DNA of 64,000 bases from positions 903,001 to 967,000 of the forward strand of contig JALIZF010001873.1 of assembly GCA_029948255.1 (NCBI GenBank), given 5' to 3'. Shown here one piece after another: positions 32,798-45,236 of the stretch. The stretch is from Telmatactis stephensoni (taxonomy: Eukaryota; Cnidaria; Anthozoa; Actiniaria; Isophelliidae). The notes beneath the pieces are model-generated. The model was given only the letters and a program-made list of their open reading frames with translations, did no database searches and had not been told where the DNA came from. Both the position numbers and the translations under genes were made by a program. How positions within the stretch are numbered: the stretch's first letter is position 1; every line of letters starts with the position of its first letter.

Positions 32798-32956
32798 GGT
32801 TAACGCACTCAGCGAGTGAATTATCGGGATTTACCTTCACGAGTTTGCTAACGATGAACGAGAAATTTTAAATATATGAGAAAATTTCGAGTTCATTGTT
32901 AGTGAACAAGTGAGGGTAAATCCCGATAATTCACGAGGAATGTACGTGTTAACCTT
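32798..32956. mobile_element. 159-bp palindromic foldback MITE
   Basis: GGTTAACGCACTCAGCGAGT... pairs with ...ACGTGTTAACC. The best-preserved core of the arms is AATTATCGGGATTTACC and the arms meet near 32876. About 70-bp imperfect arms. A half copy lies at 26170-26280. Confidence 0.8.
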
Positions 32957-34012
32957 TTTATTATTCAATTTGAATACACTGCAGAAGCAGGCTAAAACTG
33001 TCAGTCGACATCTAAGATCACTAGAAATAACTCAAGTCACTCAAAATAGTAAGACTTAATTCAAAATTAGTTTAATAGCATTTAGGTAATTTTAACAATA
33101 CAAAATAAACTTTTCAAAAGAAAACTAGTAGAGAAGTACCGTGATACAAGAACTTTAGATTGAAGATAATAAACAGTTCTCAGAATCCATGTTTACATGC
33201 AACTTGCTCGGTAAAATTGAAATCGTCCATATAATCAAGAACTACTTTTTTGGATTGCTAAAAGTGATTTAGCACTGAGTCCTAGAACTCTGTTAATGAA
33301 AGGACTAGAAAATTATCGCTGAAGTTTTGGATATTGGTTTAAACTGGCGACTTACGGTTGAAACTGCTACACTCAAGGCTTGAACAAGAAGTAGTTTTTG
33401 TCGTCTGCATGTCGATGAGCCGAAGAACTCGTTTGGCGTTTTCTTTGATTCTTGATAAAATGTCTTTACCCCATCTGAGAGAACTTGTGGCGACAGACTT
33501 TCTCAACTTTCTATGAGATAGGTTTTGGATAACTAGTCTAAAAAAAGTAAATATTAGGATGAATTTGGAAAGCCGGCGAACTCTGATTTTAAGCCGTTGA
33601 AATATGTTGATCTCTAAAAACTTCAATGAAATTTAGAGTTTACCTTCAAAACAGGCACGCCAAGCAGCTGTCTTCTTTATGTTTTTAGTATGCTTGTTAA
33701 TCTTCTCTTTTTCGAAAAATCCTCAAATTTACCACCAGGAACATTTTTTCTTTCCAACTTGTGCTTTAATACCGTTGATTGTTGGTTATTATTGCATAGT
33801 GACGTGTTGTCACGTCATAACAACGCGTCACGTGGTACAAACTGACCAATCAGAAAATCAGAATTTGTACAGTGTATGAAAATTGAATAATAATATCCGT
33901 TAAACCATGTTTTCTTGGCTATCATGGCTATCGCCTCGTGTTGTATTTAATTGAACTTCTCGTACTTTATTTCTACAGCCAAGGCGAGCGTGTGCACTCA
34001 TATCAGTCTCTA
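32957..34012. other. gene-free spacer
   Basis: No supported gene. At 33790-33900 there is an AT/GC mosaic (GTGACGTGTTGTCACGTC, palindromic) typical of small dispersed repeats. The 95-residue minus open frame at 33339-33626 is unassigned. Confidence 0.4.
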
Positions 34013-34050
34013 AATTTTATTATCTTATTATTATTATTATTATTATTATG
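34013..34050 (-). repeat. (TAA)n tail of retrotransposon B
   Basis: Plus-strand TTATTA repeats directly at the 3' end (minus strand) of retrotransposon B. Confidence 0.9.
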
Positions 34051-37000
34051 GTAGACTTTATTGGTAAAATAGTTCAATATATATGTCGACATCATTGCGG
34101 GCACAGCCTAGGCAATGTGGATTTGAATACAGGATATCTATATGTACACGTAAATCATATTCTTAAAAAAATATGCTAAATTTTTCATTATTCACGTCCT
34201 TAAAAATATCTTATGAAGCTAAAATTCTTTCAACTAAAATTATTATCTCATTTATCCTCTCTTGGGATTATACACACACATAATCGTTTAACAATTTCAC
34301 AATTTTGCGAAATTAATCCATTCTGTGAGCGTTCAATTACTAGACTAGCTACTTGTTTCCCAAGTAAATGCACTGAGATCTTTGCTTAGTTCTTTGTAAT
34401 GGGCTCCCAGGAAGTCGAATACTATGGTAATAAGTCGAACTTTATATCCTGGGTACAGGTGTTTAATGCCAGTCTCAGGTTCTACATACTTGTTCTGTTT
34501 GTACTTGGTTCTTTCAGCAATTGTTCCTGGAGTACATATCGTACCTTCCACTAGAAACCATTCTTTGTTCTTCTTGTCTAATACACTGATATCTGGTTTG
34601 TTTGCACCGTCCTTAGGACATTTTTCAAGTTGCCATGGTATGTCCCATAATATCTTTGCTTCGTTGTTTTCTTGACTTGGCTGTGGATGAGATTGCATAT
34701 ACCATGGAGAAGGATAATTAGATTTATCGAATCCATATTTTTCAAGAAGAGCATGATAGACAGGGCGGAGCATTTTGTCATGCCGAGTTTTGTATAATGA
34801 CTGAGCTATACGTGAACAGCCACAAAGTACGTGTGATACAGTCTCCTGTTTCTCTGAACAGAGTCGACAGGACAGTTCTTCTACTTGTTCGTGTAGCTTC
34901 TGGGATCTGTAGGTCTTGGTATTCAGGAGTTGTTGTCTGATGCTTGTGTCGATTGACATTACGATGTCTGGAATGTTCTTCCACTGCTTGAACAAATCAT
35001 AGGAGGTAGACGATAACTCAGGATCATTCCAATGTTGGGTGACCAACTTCCCCACCCAAGGTTTGATGTTGTAATTCGTTCTTGTATTTAAGGACGTTAG
35101 CTCTGTTGATGATGTTCTTTACTTCTGTGGTTCTGCACTGGAGACTTGTACTTCTTTGTTATCAAATCTAAGGAGTGTTACATTGTTGTCAAAATTACAC
35201 TCTATGTTTAGATCTTCTGTTTTAGCGTCTTTAAATAGTGATCTTAAGTTTCTTTCTTCTTTCTCAAGTTGAAATGACTTAACAAGTTTGATGTGTTGAT
35301 GGCTTTCGAGTTGTTAATGTAGTTAGCTACTTTCAACTTAGCGTTCTTGTGAGTGTTTCTAGTTTAGTCAGTCCTTTCCCTCCTTGTTCAGGCTGTAAGT
35401 ATAGCAGTGCTGTTGATTCATACTTATGTTTTCCGCTGCAGTCATTTATGACTTTCCTCGTTAATCTGTCCAGTGCTTTGAGGTGGTTGAGGCACCAGTC
35501 AGTCGTCCACATATAATATTGTAAGACTGGTACGGCGTATACGTTGGTAGCACGAACTTTACGCGGTATTGATAATGGAGTCCAAATTGCCCAAAGTCTA
35601 TTTTCGTACTCCTTCGAGGCTTCTTGGATGACTTTGTCCTCCAGGTTCTCTGTGTTCTGATACTTTTCAAGAAATTTGTAGTGGTCTTCATTGCCTATAA
35701 CTTGGATGGTACAGTTATTACTTACAGGCATTCCATTGTGTTGTCGTTAGTAGTCAGCTTTCCTCGTTTGATGTGCATTGCAGCACACTTAATTCCCCAT
35801 TCCAAGCCAATGTCAGTAAACATTTTCTTTAGTTTACTTGTAACAATTACAGCTTTTTTTTGTTTTTAATCACTTCAGTCGCCTTGAAGAAGGACGCCAT
35901 TTGTTTTGCTTGTCACGCTATCCTACTTATCCAATCAGGTTACGATCTAAAAATAGCTCACTCGGACATCTGATGAGTAATGGGACTATTACCCAGATGG
36001 ACACTTCTGGTTATGAACTTCTGTCTAGGATCATCTTATCGATTAGTAGGTTATATCTACTGTACCCATCGATTTTGTTTTGCCTCCTCTTGGGTCGATT
36101 TGCATTAGATTGTTTTTATCCTCGTGCAATTGTAGTTGGTAGTCAATAACTGACGTGATGATCTTTTTTAACGTATTTAAGCAGGTAATCGATCGGTGGT
36201 CAGCGACCGTTGGATTGTTTTTCTTTGGATTATAACACTTCTTCCGATCGTAAGCCAAAGATGGTGTCTCTAGTCTCTCTGTAAGTATCCCGTTTAGCGC
36301 TGTAGCGATGTCTCCATGGAAGATATCCATTTTCTTTATCCAGTAGTTGGTAATTCTATCTATTCCAGGTGATGACCAATTCCGTTTGTTTTTAATGCAG
36401 TTAGTAATTGTTTCTTTGGTTATCTTAATTAATTCGTTGGATGTTGAGTGGGTTGTCTGAGGGCTGCTTCCGTATCCTTTATCCAATCCCGTTCTTCAAT
36501 AGGTAGTTCGCTTGCGTTTTCCCATATCGGTCTCCAGAAATTTTCAAATACTTCTTTTGTTATTGCAGAATCGGTAGTAATTTCCTGTGCTACTGAGCAT
36601 TTCTTTTCCTTTCCAATGTACTGGGGATGTTTGTTTGCTTCTGTTAATTTCATGATATTGTTTAGGTGACTGTAGAACGAACCTTCATCTGCATCAAACC
36701 ATTGGTTGGTCTTGAATCTTTCATAGGTGGTCTTTTTATTATCCTTTTGCTTTTTTTGAGCTCTGATGGTGTTAATCTTTCTTTCTTTTAAAATAGTCAA
36801 GCTTTCGATGGTTATTTTCACCTTAATTTCTTTAATCATCCATGATCGATTTTTCTTCGTTTTCGGCGTTAGTTTACGGTTGGCACGTAATCTATTGAGT
36901 TCTTCGCTTATTTGAGAGATTTGTTTCCGTAAGTTGATCATTTTTCTCTCAATATTAGTCATCCAACATGGTTTCTCGCTCCCCTTTCTTTCTTTATCCG

Positions 37001-37124
37001 CGTTCTTTTTTTTACTGGCGCATTGATTTCCATGCTTTAACAACTGCGTAGACTGAACAATTATACTCCCAGAGGTACTGTACGGGGTCAGATGATGGAT
37101 TTGTTTTGATAAGTGTTTTTGCAA
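34051..37124 (-). pseudogene. retrotransposon B: R4/Dong-like non-LTR element, defective
   Basis: The minus strand encodes, in order, a Lys-rich linker and pre-RT region (36429-37124), RT fingers (36043-36486; NYWIKKM, DHRSITCLNTLKKI), the RT thumb (35333-35869; IKCAAMHIKRGKL), then a CCHC knuckle and a restriction-like endonuclease (34345-35055; CRLCSEKQETVSHVLCGC, KPDISVLDKK). The frame changes several times. The RT palm with the catalytic Asp pair is missing between about 36035 and 35860, where an unrelated, hairpin-containing stretch stands. The 5' end is truncated where it meets the (TAA)n tail of retrotransposon A. The order RT, then CCHC, then RLE is that of R2/R4-type elements. It is the most diverged of the three relatives here. 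Confidence 0.88.
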
Positions 37125-37132
37125 TTAACAAC

Positions 37133-37163
<31 letters not shown>
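37133..37163 (-). repeat. (TAA)n tract between retrotransposons A and B
   Basis: Ten TTA units on the plus strand; it is the 3' tail of A and the upstream neighbour of B on the minus strand. Confidence 0.95.
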
Positions 37164-37265
37164 GAAAAATAAATATTATTCACAGCTTATGATCTTTCTG
37201 CTGGTATTTCATAGGCATTGGACAGTAACAAACTGTCAAAGAATACCTATCTGCCTTTCATTTCC
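37164..37265 (-). other. 3' UTR of retrotransposon A
   Basis: About 100 bp between the stop codon of A and its (TAA)n tail. No other feature. Confidence 0.7.
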
Positions 37266-39590
37266 TTAGGTGATCTCTATCACCTGTCTCAAAATTCTAG
37301 CTGTACCAAGCAACGCTGTCCTCTGAATTAGCTCAATGGGTGTACTCACTCCCATAGTTTCAAGGTATTTCTCAAGTCGCTTTGGTACAGTTCCCAATGC
37401 ACCCATCACCACAGGTATCACCTCTGTTCGCAAACCCCACATTTTTCTGATTTCACGAGCCAAATCTTGGTATTTTTGTACTTTTTCATCTTCCTTAGTT
37501 TTCACCCCTGTGTCTTCGGGGATAGCTACATCAATAATCTTACAAGTCTTGGCTTCTTTATCAATAACTACCAGGTCAGGGCGTCTAGCCTGAATCTCAT
37601 TATCGGTTCTTATGCTGAAATCCCAGAGGATTTTGAATTTGTTGTTTTCAACCTGACACTCTGGTACGTGTTCATACCATTTTGGCTTTCGATCAAACCC
37701 ACATCTCCCGAGTATGTCCCAGTGGATTGCCTTTGCAACATTATCATGTCTTCTCTTATATTGTTTTTGTGCTAATTTCTGACAACCACTCACGATGTGA
37801 CTAACAGTTTCATCAGCATTGTGACACATCCTGCATTTAGGATTAGACTGTGATTTATCGACCTTTGTTTTGATGTAATTCGTTCTTATTGCCTGATCTT
37901 GGACAGCTACGATAAGCGATTCAGTTTCTTTTTTGAGCTTCCCCTTTTTCAACCATGTCCACGTTTTCACATTCACATGGTCTTCATTTTGTCTAGCAAA
38001 TTGACCATGCAGGGGCTTGTCTTTCCACTGCTTAAGATTGTCATTCTTTTTCCTTGTCTTAAAATTCTTGGGAGTTTCTAGATCATCAGGCTTATCTCCC
38101 CTAACTGCAATGATCAGCTTCTCCTGACTTGAGTGAACATAATTTTGCAGGGTTAAATTGGCTTGGGTAATGCAATCCTCCACCGATATGAGGCCTCTAC
38201 CCCCTTCCTTCCTCTTCACATATAGGCGTACAACGCTGTCTCTGGGATGAAATCCTCCATGCATTGTCAGTGATTTCCTTGTCTTTGCATCTATTTCTCT
38301 TAGATCTTGCTTCCTCCATTCGACAATGCCACCTGCATATCTCAGTAAAGCAACTGCCCATGTGTTAATGGCTCGTATCATGTTACCGCCATTCAATTTC
38401 GATTTTGCTATTTTTCTTACTCGTCTCATGTACTCTTTAGTGATCTTTCTTTTCATTTCATCATGCATTACATTATCTGCTTCCAATACACCGAGGTATT
38501 TGTATCCTTCACCATCCTTAATAGCTCTTATCTTTTGGTCATCAGGAAGACTAATTCCCTCAGAATGGATAAATTTTCCTCTTTTCAGCACTATCATTGC
38601 ACACTTTTCTATGCCAAACTTCATTCCGATGTCACTACTAAGAATCCTCACTGACTGGACAAGAGAATCAAGTTGGTCTTTGTTTTTGGCATACAGTTTT
38701 ATGTCATCCATGTATAAAAGATGGTTTATTTTCGTCTTGTTTGTATAAGTGTACCCTACAGTGTTCTTTCTGAGGACAAGGGTAAGGGGTATCATAGAAA
38801 TTACAAAAAGAAGCGGGGATAGTGAGTCCCCCTGAAAGATACCTCTTTTAATGTTCACTTCTCCTAAGACCGTTCCTCTTGCTGTTAGTTCGGTCTTCCA
38901 TGTTTTCATTGTATTCATGAGTAGATTCTGAATGTTCTCAGCAATTCCAAAGAGTTGTAAGCACTCAATGATCCATGAATGAGGAAGCATGTCGTAAGCT
39001 TTCGGAAAATCTATCCAACTCATTGCTAGGTCTTTCTTTCGATTTTTACTTTCTCTAAGGGTCATTTTGTCAATGAATAATTGGTCTTTTGTTCCTTGAC
39101 AACCTCTTTTACATCCCTTTTGTTCTTCAGGTAACAATCCTTCGGTTTCTAAAAAGACATAGATGTCATGTGAAATTATACCTGTCAATATTTTCCACAA
39201 CAGTGGAAGACAAGTTATTGGCCTATAATTGCCAGGTATAGTTCCTTTCTCTGGATCCTTCATGATCAAAGTAGTTCTTCCTTTTGTCATCCAATGTGGG
39301 ACAAATCCTTCATTTACACACTGGCCAAGCTGAATTGCAATTCGTTGGTGTAATTTTGTAAAGTTTTTCACCCAGAACCCCTGAATAAAGTCATGTCCAG
39401 GGGCCTTCCAATTTGGGACTCTCTTTAAATAGTTCTTAACTGTCTCTTCAGTGATTGTAATATTCCTTTGCGGTGTTATCTTTATTTCTTCTCTGAGTTT
39501 CTGAAGCCATTCAGCATTCCTTTTATGTTTAGTATTCTGTTCCCAAAGGTCACCCCAAAACTTTCTGGTTTCATCGGGATCTGGACAACC
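37266..39590 (-). CDS. retrotransposon A: RT plus restriction-like endonuclease ORF, 5'-truncated
   Basis: An unbroken frame of about 775 codons, with no start of its own. It runs from the junction at 39591-39593, where a stop closes it, so the element is truncated at the 5' end. Numbering from the first internal start-like codon at 39371 (a GTG): RT motif A WIDFPKAYD (D121), GIFQGDSLSPLLF (about 178-189), catalytic YMDD (220-223), CCHC knuckle C-x2-C-x8-H-x4-C (513-530), then a PD-(D/E)xK endonuclease (RRPD at 596, IIDV at 613, K and Y near 630-635). N-terminal zinc-finger/Myb DNA-binding parts are absent. It copies its RNA onto nicked chromosomal DNA; the family inserts at specific targets, here evidently (TAA)n. 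Intact frame but presumably immobile without the 5' part. Confidence 0.92.
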   Translation of the reverse strand, partial: GCPDPDETRKFWGDLWEQNTKHKRNAEWLQKLREEIKITPQRNITITEETVKNYLKRVPNWKAPGHDFIQGFWVKNFTKLHQRIAIQLGQCVNEGFVPHWMTKGRTTLIMKDPEKGTIPGNYRPITCLPLLWKILTGIISHDIYVFLETEGLLPEEQKGCKRGCQGTKDQLFIDKMTLRESKNRKKDLAMSWIDFPKAYDMLPHSWIIECLQLFGIAENIQNLLMNTMKTWKTELTARGTVLGEVNIKRGIFQGDSLSPLLFVISMIPLTLVLRKNTVGYTYTNKTKINHLLYMDDIKLYAKNKDQLDSLVQSVRILSSDIGMKFGIEKCAMIVLKRGKFIHSEGISLPDDQKIRAIKDGEGYKYLGVLEADNVMHDEMKRKITKEYMRRVRKIAKSKLNGGNMIRAINTWAVALLRYAGGIVEWRKQDLREIDAKTRKSLTMHGGFHPRDSVVRLYVKRKEGGRGLISVEDCITQANLTLQNYVHSSQEKLIIAVRGDKPDDLETPKNFKTRKKNDNLKQWKDKPLHGQFARQNEDHVNVKTWTWLKKGKLKKETESLIVAVQDQAIRTNYIKTKVDKSQSNPKCRMCHNADETVSHIVSGCQKLAQKQYKRRHDNVAKAIHWDILGRCGFDRKPKWYEHVPECQVENNKFKILWDFSIRTDNEIQARRPDLVVIDKEAKTCKIIDVAIPEDTGVKTKEDEKVQKYQDLAREIRKMWGLRTEVIPVVMGALGTVPKRLEKYLETMGVSTPIELIQRTALLGTARILRQVIEIT

Positions 39591-39599
39591 CTACAATAT

Positions 39600-41189
<1,590 letters not shown>

Positions 41190-41195
41190 TGAATC

Positions 41196-41253
<58 letters not shown>

Positions 41254-41280
41254 CTATTATTATTATTATTATTATTTATT
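41196..41280 (-). repeat. (TAA)n tract upstream of retrotransposon C
   Basis: TTA units on the plus strand with one CTA interruption, immediately beyond the 5' truncation of C. Confidence 0.95.
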
Positions 41281-41920
41281 ATCTTACTTTGTTTTCTTTT
41301 CTAACGCAATTTGAACTCATAAAGACAGCATCTATTGTACATGCGCACTAGACAGAAGTGGATATAGACAGTGGATAGTGGATAGATAAACAAAAAAACA
41401 TTAGTTCAATGTAAACAGCCAAAAAATATGTGATTAAATTTTGGATATCTGCTTTCATGAATAGGGCGGGAAAGCTTTTGATGGCTTCTCATGTTGTTTA
41501 CACTACTACGGCTTACATCTAAATCTAGACTTTTAGGTGTACATAAATAATAAAATTAAAGGAGCACAAAATTGTCTAAATTAAAGACCAAAAAAGTGTA
41601 GAAAAACGTAGAAAATGTGTGCTCATAATGCTACTAAACTACAACAGAGCTTACGTCACACAAGTGCATTATGGGATGTTTTGGAGGGACAAAACAAAAT
41701 GGTACAAAACTTATCAATTTCTAAAGTTTTACAAACCTAACGCTTCCTTGTATTTAAATTAGCTTACGTTTGGCTGGCTGACAAACAGTGTAACTCAATT
41801 CTGCAATCATATATGCATCAAAGTGTCAAACGTACAGGTTTTAGAAGTGTTAGATTCACAGGCAATCAGTTGGGACTCCAATCAGCTTTGTTTATGTCGC
41901 AGTGGCGTGCGTCTGTATCC
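41281..41920. other. gene-free spacer
   Basis: No supported gene; short GGATAGTGGATAG repeats near 41370 only. Confidence 0.5.
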
Positions 41921-42100
41921 CGATTTACACGATAACCTATTTAAGGCACCACAACACTAATTATGGACATGCAAGCCCATTATTTTTGGCACGGCACCCG
42001 CAGTTTTTATCAAAACATTTTTTTAGAGTTTCCCAAAACAATGGGTCTGCGTGCCAAAATTTATGGGTACCGTGCAATAAAAAGGTTGTCGTGTAAATCG
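41921..42100. mobile_element. 180-bp MITE
   Basis: Terminal inverted repeat CGATTTACACGAYAACCT (18 bp, one mismatch). The interior has a GGCACGGCACCCGCAG and CTGCGTGCC pairing. The termini resemble the GATTTACACG of the MITE at 4633, suggesting a related family. Confidence 0.75.
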
Positions 42101-42140
42101 CGACGGGCTAAGTTAGAATTGAACATGGCAAACAATTGTT

Positions 42141-43070
42141 AGAGGGTCTCAATGGGGGGGTATCAGTCACGACTCACGCTTAAAAAAATCGCTTTTTCAC
42201 GACTCACGGTTAATTTTTCCGAATCACGGTTAACGTCAGTAAGCGTTTTGAAGAATTTCCGATATAGCATGAAGAAAAATTTCGTTTTGAATTCAATTGC
42301 TGTTTCTTTTTGGCTGCTTGTCTCTTTGGCAAAAATGTTAATACATACTAGTAATGGAAACTCCAAGTCAAGTTGTTGTTGTAGCAATCCGAAAATTTTC
42401 AATCCTTCCGCCCATCTTTGCCAGACGATATAGCTTGAGTTCAAATAAACCCAAGCCGAACGTTTTGGCCTGTTCCTTGAGGCCCAGGTCATCAATTATT
42501 TGCCTCTTGAGATCGTTGATCAAAGGTTGGTCATTAATCTTTAAACGGACCTTATCCCGCTCACAGGGCTTCTCTTCACCCGTCCGATAGAAGCTTACCA
42601 TGCCTCTTATGACGGACATGGTCTTATAAACACAAGAGTTTTTTAAGTATTCGAGTACAAGTACAAGTCGAAGCAAAAACTATCACACGAATTACACAAG
42701 TTAGTCAATCATTGACACACTGAGGAAAGTAAAAACTGAGACGCCTGGACAAAGACCACCATGCAAGAGTGACATAGTGAGCGCCTGGCTGACGCCTATT
42801 CAACTCGCCCAGGAAGAGCGCCTGGCTGGCGCCTATTCAACTCGCCCAGGAAGACCAGGCAACGCTCAAATGTCATTGGTCTCACGCCCCAGCGCCACAG
42901 GAAAGTTCACCTAGACTTTAGGTCACTTAAATGTACTATAAAAAACGAAAATCACGGCTCACGCTACAAAAATTGTTCACGCCTCACGATTACTTTTTTC
43001 GAATTTTCACGACTCACGGTTAATTTTTTAAGCGTTTCACGACTCACGCTTAACCCCATTGAGACCCTCT
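42141..43070. mobile_element. 930-bp TIR element with mirror-ordered subterminal repeats
   Basis: The 17-bp perfect inverted termini, AGAGGGTCTCAATGGGG, are flanked by a 4-bp direct repeat TGTT (42137-42140 and 43071-43074). Inside each end lie several copies of TCACGACTCACGSTTAA: at 42167, 42197 and 42222 on the left, and near 42951, 42979, 43008 and 43038 on the right. They are in the same strand orientation but mirror order. A 37-bp tandem duplication (GCGCCTGGCTGRCGCCTATT...) is at 42781-42854. No transposase; one small minus-strand ORF is present. Confidence 0.75.
42368..42619 (-). CDS. small ORF inside the 930-bp TIR element, unknown
   Basis: An 83-residue frame starting at the ATG at 42619. 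The order of segments (MVSFYRTG, VRLKIND, LINDLKRQIIDDLGL, LFELKLYRL) suggests strand, strand, helix, strand, as in a ubiquitin-like or doublecortin-like fold. A second overlapping minus frame continues to 42163. There is no known homolog that I recall. It may be a captured host exon or a chance frame; the amphipathic pattern is the only argument for it being coding. Confidence 0.3.
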   Translation of the reverse strand: MSVIRGMVSFYRTGEEKPCERDKVRLKINDQPLINDLKRQIIDDLGLKEQAKTFGLGLFELKLYRLAKMGGRIENFRIATTTT

Positions 43071-43212
43071 TGTTATGTCTCCAATGACATTTGGCATTTT
43101 TTTTCCACTAGAAGTTATCATTGAATTTGCATAGGCATCGTTTCTGTAGTGGATTTAAAAGTGAATCGTTCTTGTATTTCTAACATGTCTAATTGCATAT
43201 TTTTATGACGAG

Positions 43213-43430
43213 TAACAAAATTAAAACAAACAAACAAACAAACAAACAAACAAACAAAACAAAACAAAACAAAAAACAAACAAAAACAAAAAAACAAAAC
43301 AAAAAAAAAACAAAAAAACAAAAAATCAAAAACAAAAAGAAACAAAAAATAAAACAAATCAAAAACAAAACAAAAACAAAACAAAACAAAACAAACAAAC
43401 AGACAAAATTAAACAAACAAACAAAACGAA
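43213..43430. repeat. A-rich (CAAA)n low-complexity tract
   Basis: CAAA, CAAAA and AAACAAAAA units. The Lys/Asn and Phe/Cys-rich open frames on both strands are artefacts. Confidence 0.95.
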
Positions 43431-43624
43431 GAAATTTCAGCATTTGTATGGCTAGCGCAAATTCCATATAGATATGATCGAATTTTAAAAAAGAAACGGA
43501 CTTCACTTATGACTCGACGTTTAAAATACGCGAGTTATAAGCCTAGTCTTTACTTTGAATTTAATATCGAAAACTCTAGCTGTTAAGAAGATATGATCAA
43601 ATGCGCTTAATTGTTTTTTCATAG

Positions 43625-43921
43625 TAAGGGCAGACTGTTGTATCGGGAGATAATCCCGTACTCTTTGTGAATAGCTACAACAGGGTATTTTATGTCCACC
43701 ATGCAGGATTTGAGAGAAAGCAGACGGGGCCTATGGTTTTAAAACGTCCTTATCCGAGAAGACGTTAAGGTCTAGTCTAACCAATTTGCAGATGTGATTA
43801 CAAAGGCAGTTCCTTCTCCTCGGTTATTTAAATTCTCTGATTTTTTAGTCCGGCCGGAGAATCGAGCCCCAGCTTCCCGCACTGGAGACTAGCGCTCAAC
43901 CAACTGAGCCAAGCGGGCGGA
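43625..43921 (-). mobile_element. tRNA-derived SINE 1
   Basis: On the minus strand, starting at 43921: a tRNA-like head with box A (TGGCTCAGTTGG) and box B (GGCTCGATTCTCC), then a body with AAATAACCGAGGAGAAGGAA and TCTTCTCGGATAAGGACG. It is the layout of a Pol III SINE; I recognise the body as a repeat type common in anthozoan genomes (from memory). Confidence 0.8.
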
Positions 43922-44034
43922 CAGAAAACAAAAACTCTAATAACATTCAGGATATTGTTATACTATGTTAAAGTTATACGTCGTAATACTATTTTATGAA
44001 TAACAATATTGTGATATTCTCTATCTTTTATCAA

Positions 44035-44296
44035 TATAGCAAAGTAAAGTAAAGCGACCATATTTAACGTTGATAACTCGTAACAGTAATTCAACTGACA
44101 AACCTGAGGTCGACGGTGCGCTCATTTTACTCCCCTCTCTCCATCAGTGCTCCGTTTTAAGAGTATTTAAAGCTAATTAAAGCTACACTGATTGGAAAGA
44201 AGTCGAAACAAGGATGTGAGGTCTGGCTAGCTGGGGATCGAACTCGGGATCTCTCGCACCGAAGGCCGCGCACTAACCAACTGTGCCATCTTTGCT
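44035..44296 (-). mobile_element. tRNA-derived SINE 2
   Basis: Minus strand from 44296: box A TGGCACAGTTGG, box B GAGTTCGATCCCC, then a body with TAGCTTTAAATACTCTTAAA and ACGGAGCACTGATGGAG. It ends near a TTTACTTTAC tail. A different family from SINE 1. Confidence 0.8.
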
Positions 44297-44311
44297 CCTA
44301 TCATTAATCCA

Positions 44312-44445
44312 TTTGTTAATTATCAATTCTATGTGTCTAGAACTGGCATAATTGTTGGTTTTTTTCGGGGAAAAAGGACTCTTCAGCCAAACCAACATGT
44401 ACAATTATTCCAGTTCTAGACGTAGAATTGATAATTAACGAATAC
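44312..44445. mobile_element. 134-bp foldback MITE
   Basis: GTTAATTATCAATTCTATG, then TCTAGAACTGG, pairs with CCAGTTCTAGACGTAGAATT...GTTAATTATC-type sequence in reverse. Arms about 50 bp. A further copy of one arm lies at 45189-45236. Confidence 0.85.
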
Positions 44446-44485
44446 TTTAATAATAAAAGATAAGGACCTTTTATAATTAAACCAT

Positions 44486-45190
44486 TTAGACTAGACGCAT
44501 TTTCGAAAAATCAGACACCTGGAGGCATTTTGGGGTAGAGACTGGTAACATAACTATTCTAAACTGATTTTTCATGCGAATATGACTGTTACCAACACGT
44601 ATTCTGCAATCTTATACGTGTAAATGACGTATTTTGTGAATTGCTACAGTCATTTCTACTCAACGGCTTTTTCATGTAATTTCAAAAGTTCCCAAGCTTA
44701 AAAACAATGACCATAGCTGGAAAGAGCATATCAAAATCAGTAAAACTGTGAAGTTTGAAGGATATATAAAAAATCAAGGAGATACGAAATTTCAAAAATC
44801 GAAATTTGTTGGTATCTCTTAGCTTGCATAACTGTAAGTGTTTTCATACAAAATTTCGATTTTTGAAAATTCGGATCTCCTTGATTTTTCAACTTAAATC
44901 CTTCAAACTTCGCAGTTTTACTGATTTGGATATGCTCTTTCCAGCCATGGTAATTGTTTTTAAGTTTGGGAACTTTTGGAATTACATGAAACAGCTGTTA
45001 GTAGAAATGACTGTAGCAATTCACAAAATACGTCATTTACACGTATAAGATTGCAGAATACGTGTTGGTAACAGTCATATTGGGATTCAGCATGAAAAAT
45101 TAGTTTAGAATTGTTATGTTACCAGCTTCTACCCTAAAATGCCTTCTGCACTTTTTGCGATCGACTTTTTCAGTTTTGCGCCTTGTCTAA
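44486..45190. mobile_element. 705-bp palindromic foldback element
   Basis: Two arms of about 320 bp (44486-44808 and about 44850-45190) are inverted copies of roughly 90% identity. Shared landmarks are GACTGTTACCAACACGTATT, CACAAAATACGTCATTTACA and AAACAATKACCATRGCTGG. The loop is only about 40 bp. There is no coding capacity; the 80-residue plus-strand frame lies in one arm. Confidence 0.88.
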
Positions 45191-45236
45191 TTTGTTAATC
45201 ATCAATTCTATGTCTAGAACTGGAATAATTGCTGGC
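45189..45236. repeat. single arm of the 44312 MITE
   Basis: TTTGTTAATCATCAATTCTA, then TGTCTAGAACTGGAATAATT, is a direct copy of the left arm at 44312. Confidence 0.8.

Noticed and set aside
35965..36005. Hammerhead-like CTGATGAG with stem in retrotransposon B
   Set aside because: A stem-loop follows, but the GAAA core is absent (CCAGATGG stands there).
43118..43506. Phe/Cys-rich and Lys/Asn-rich frames
   Set aside because: Translations of the A-rich CAAA tract.
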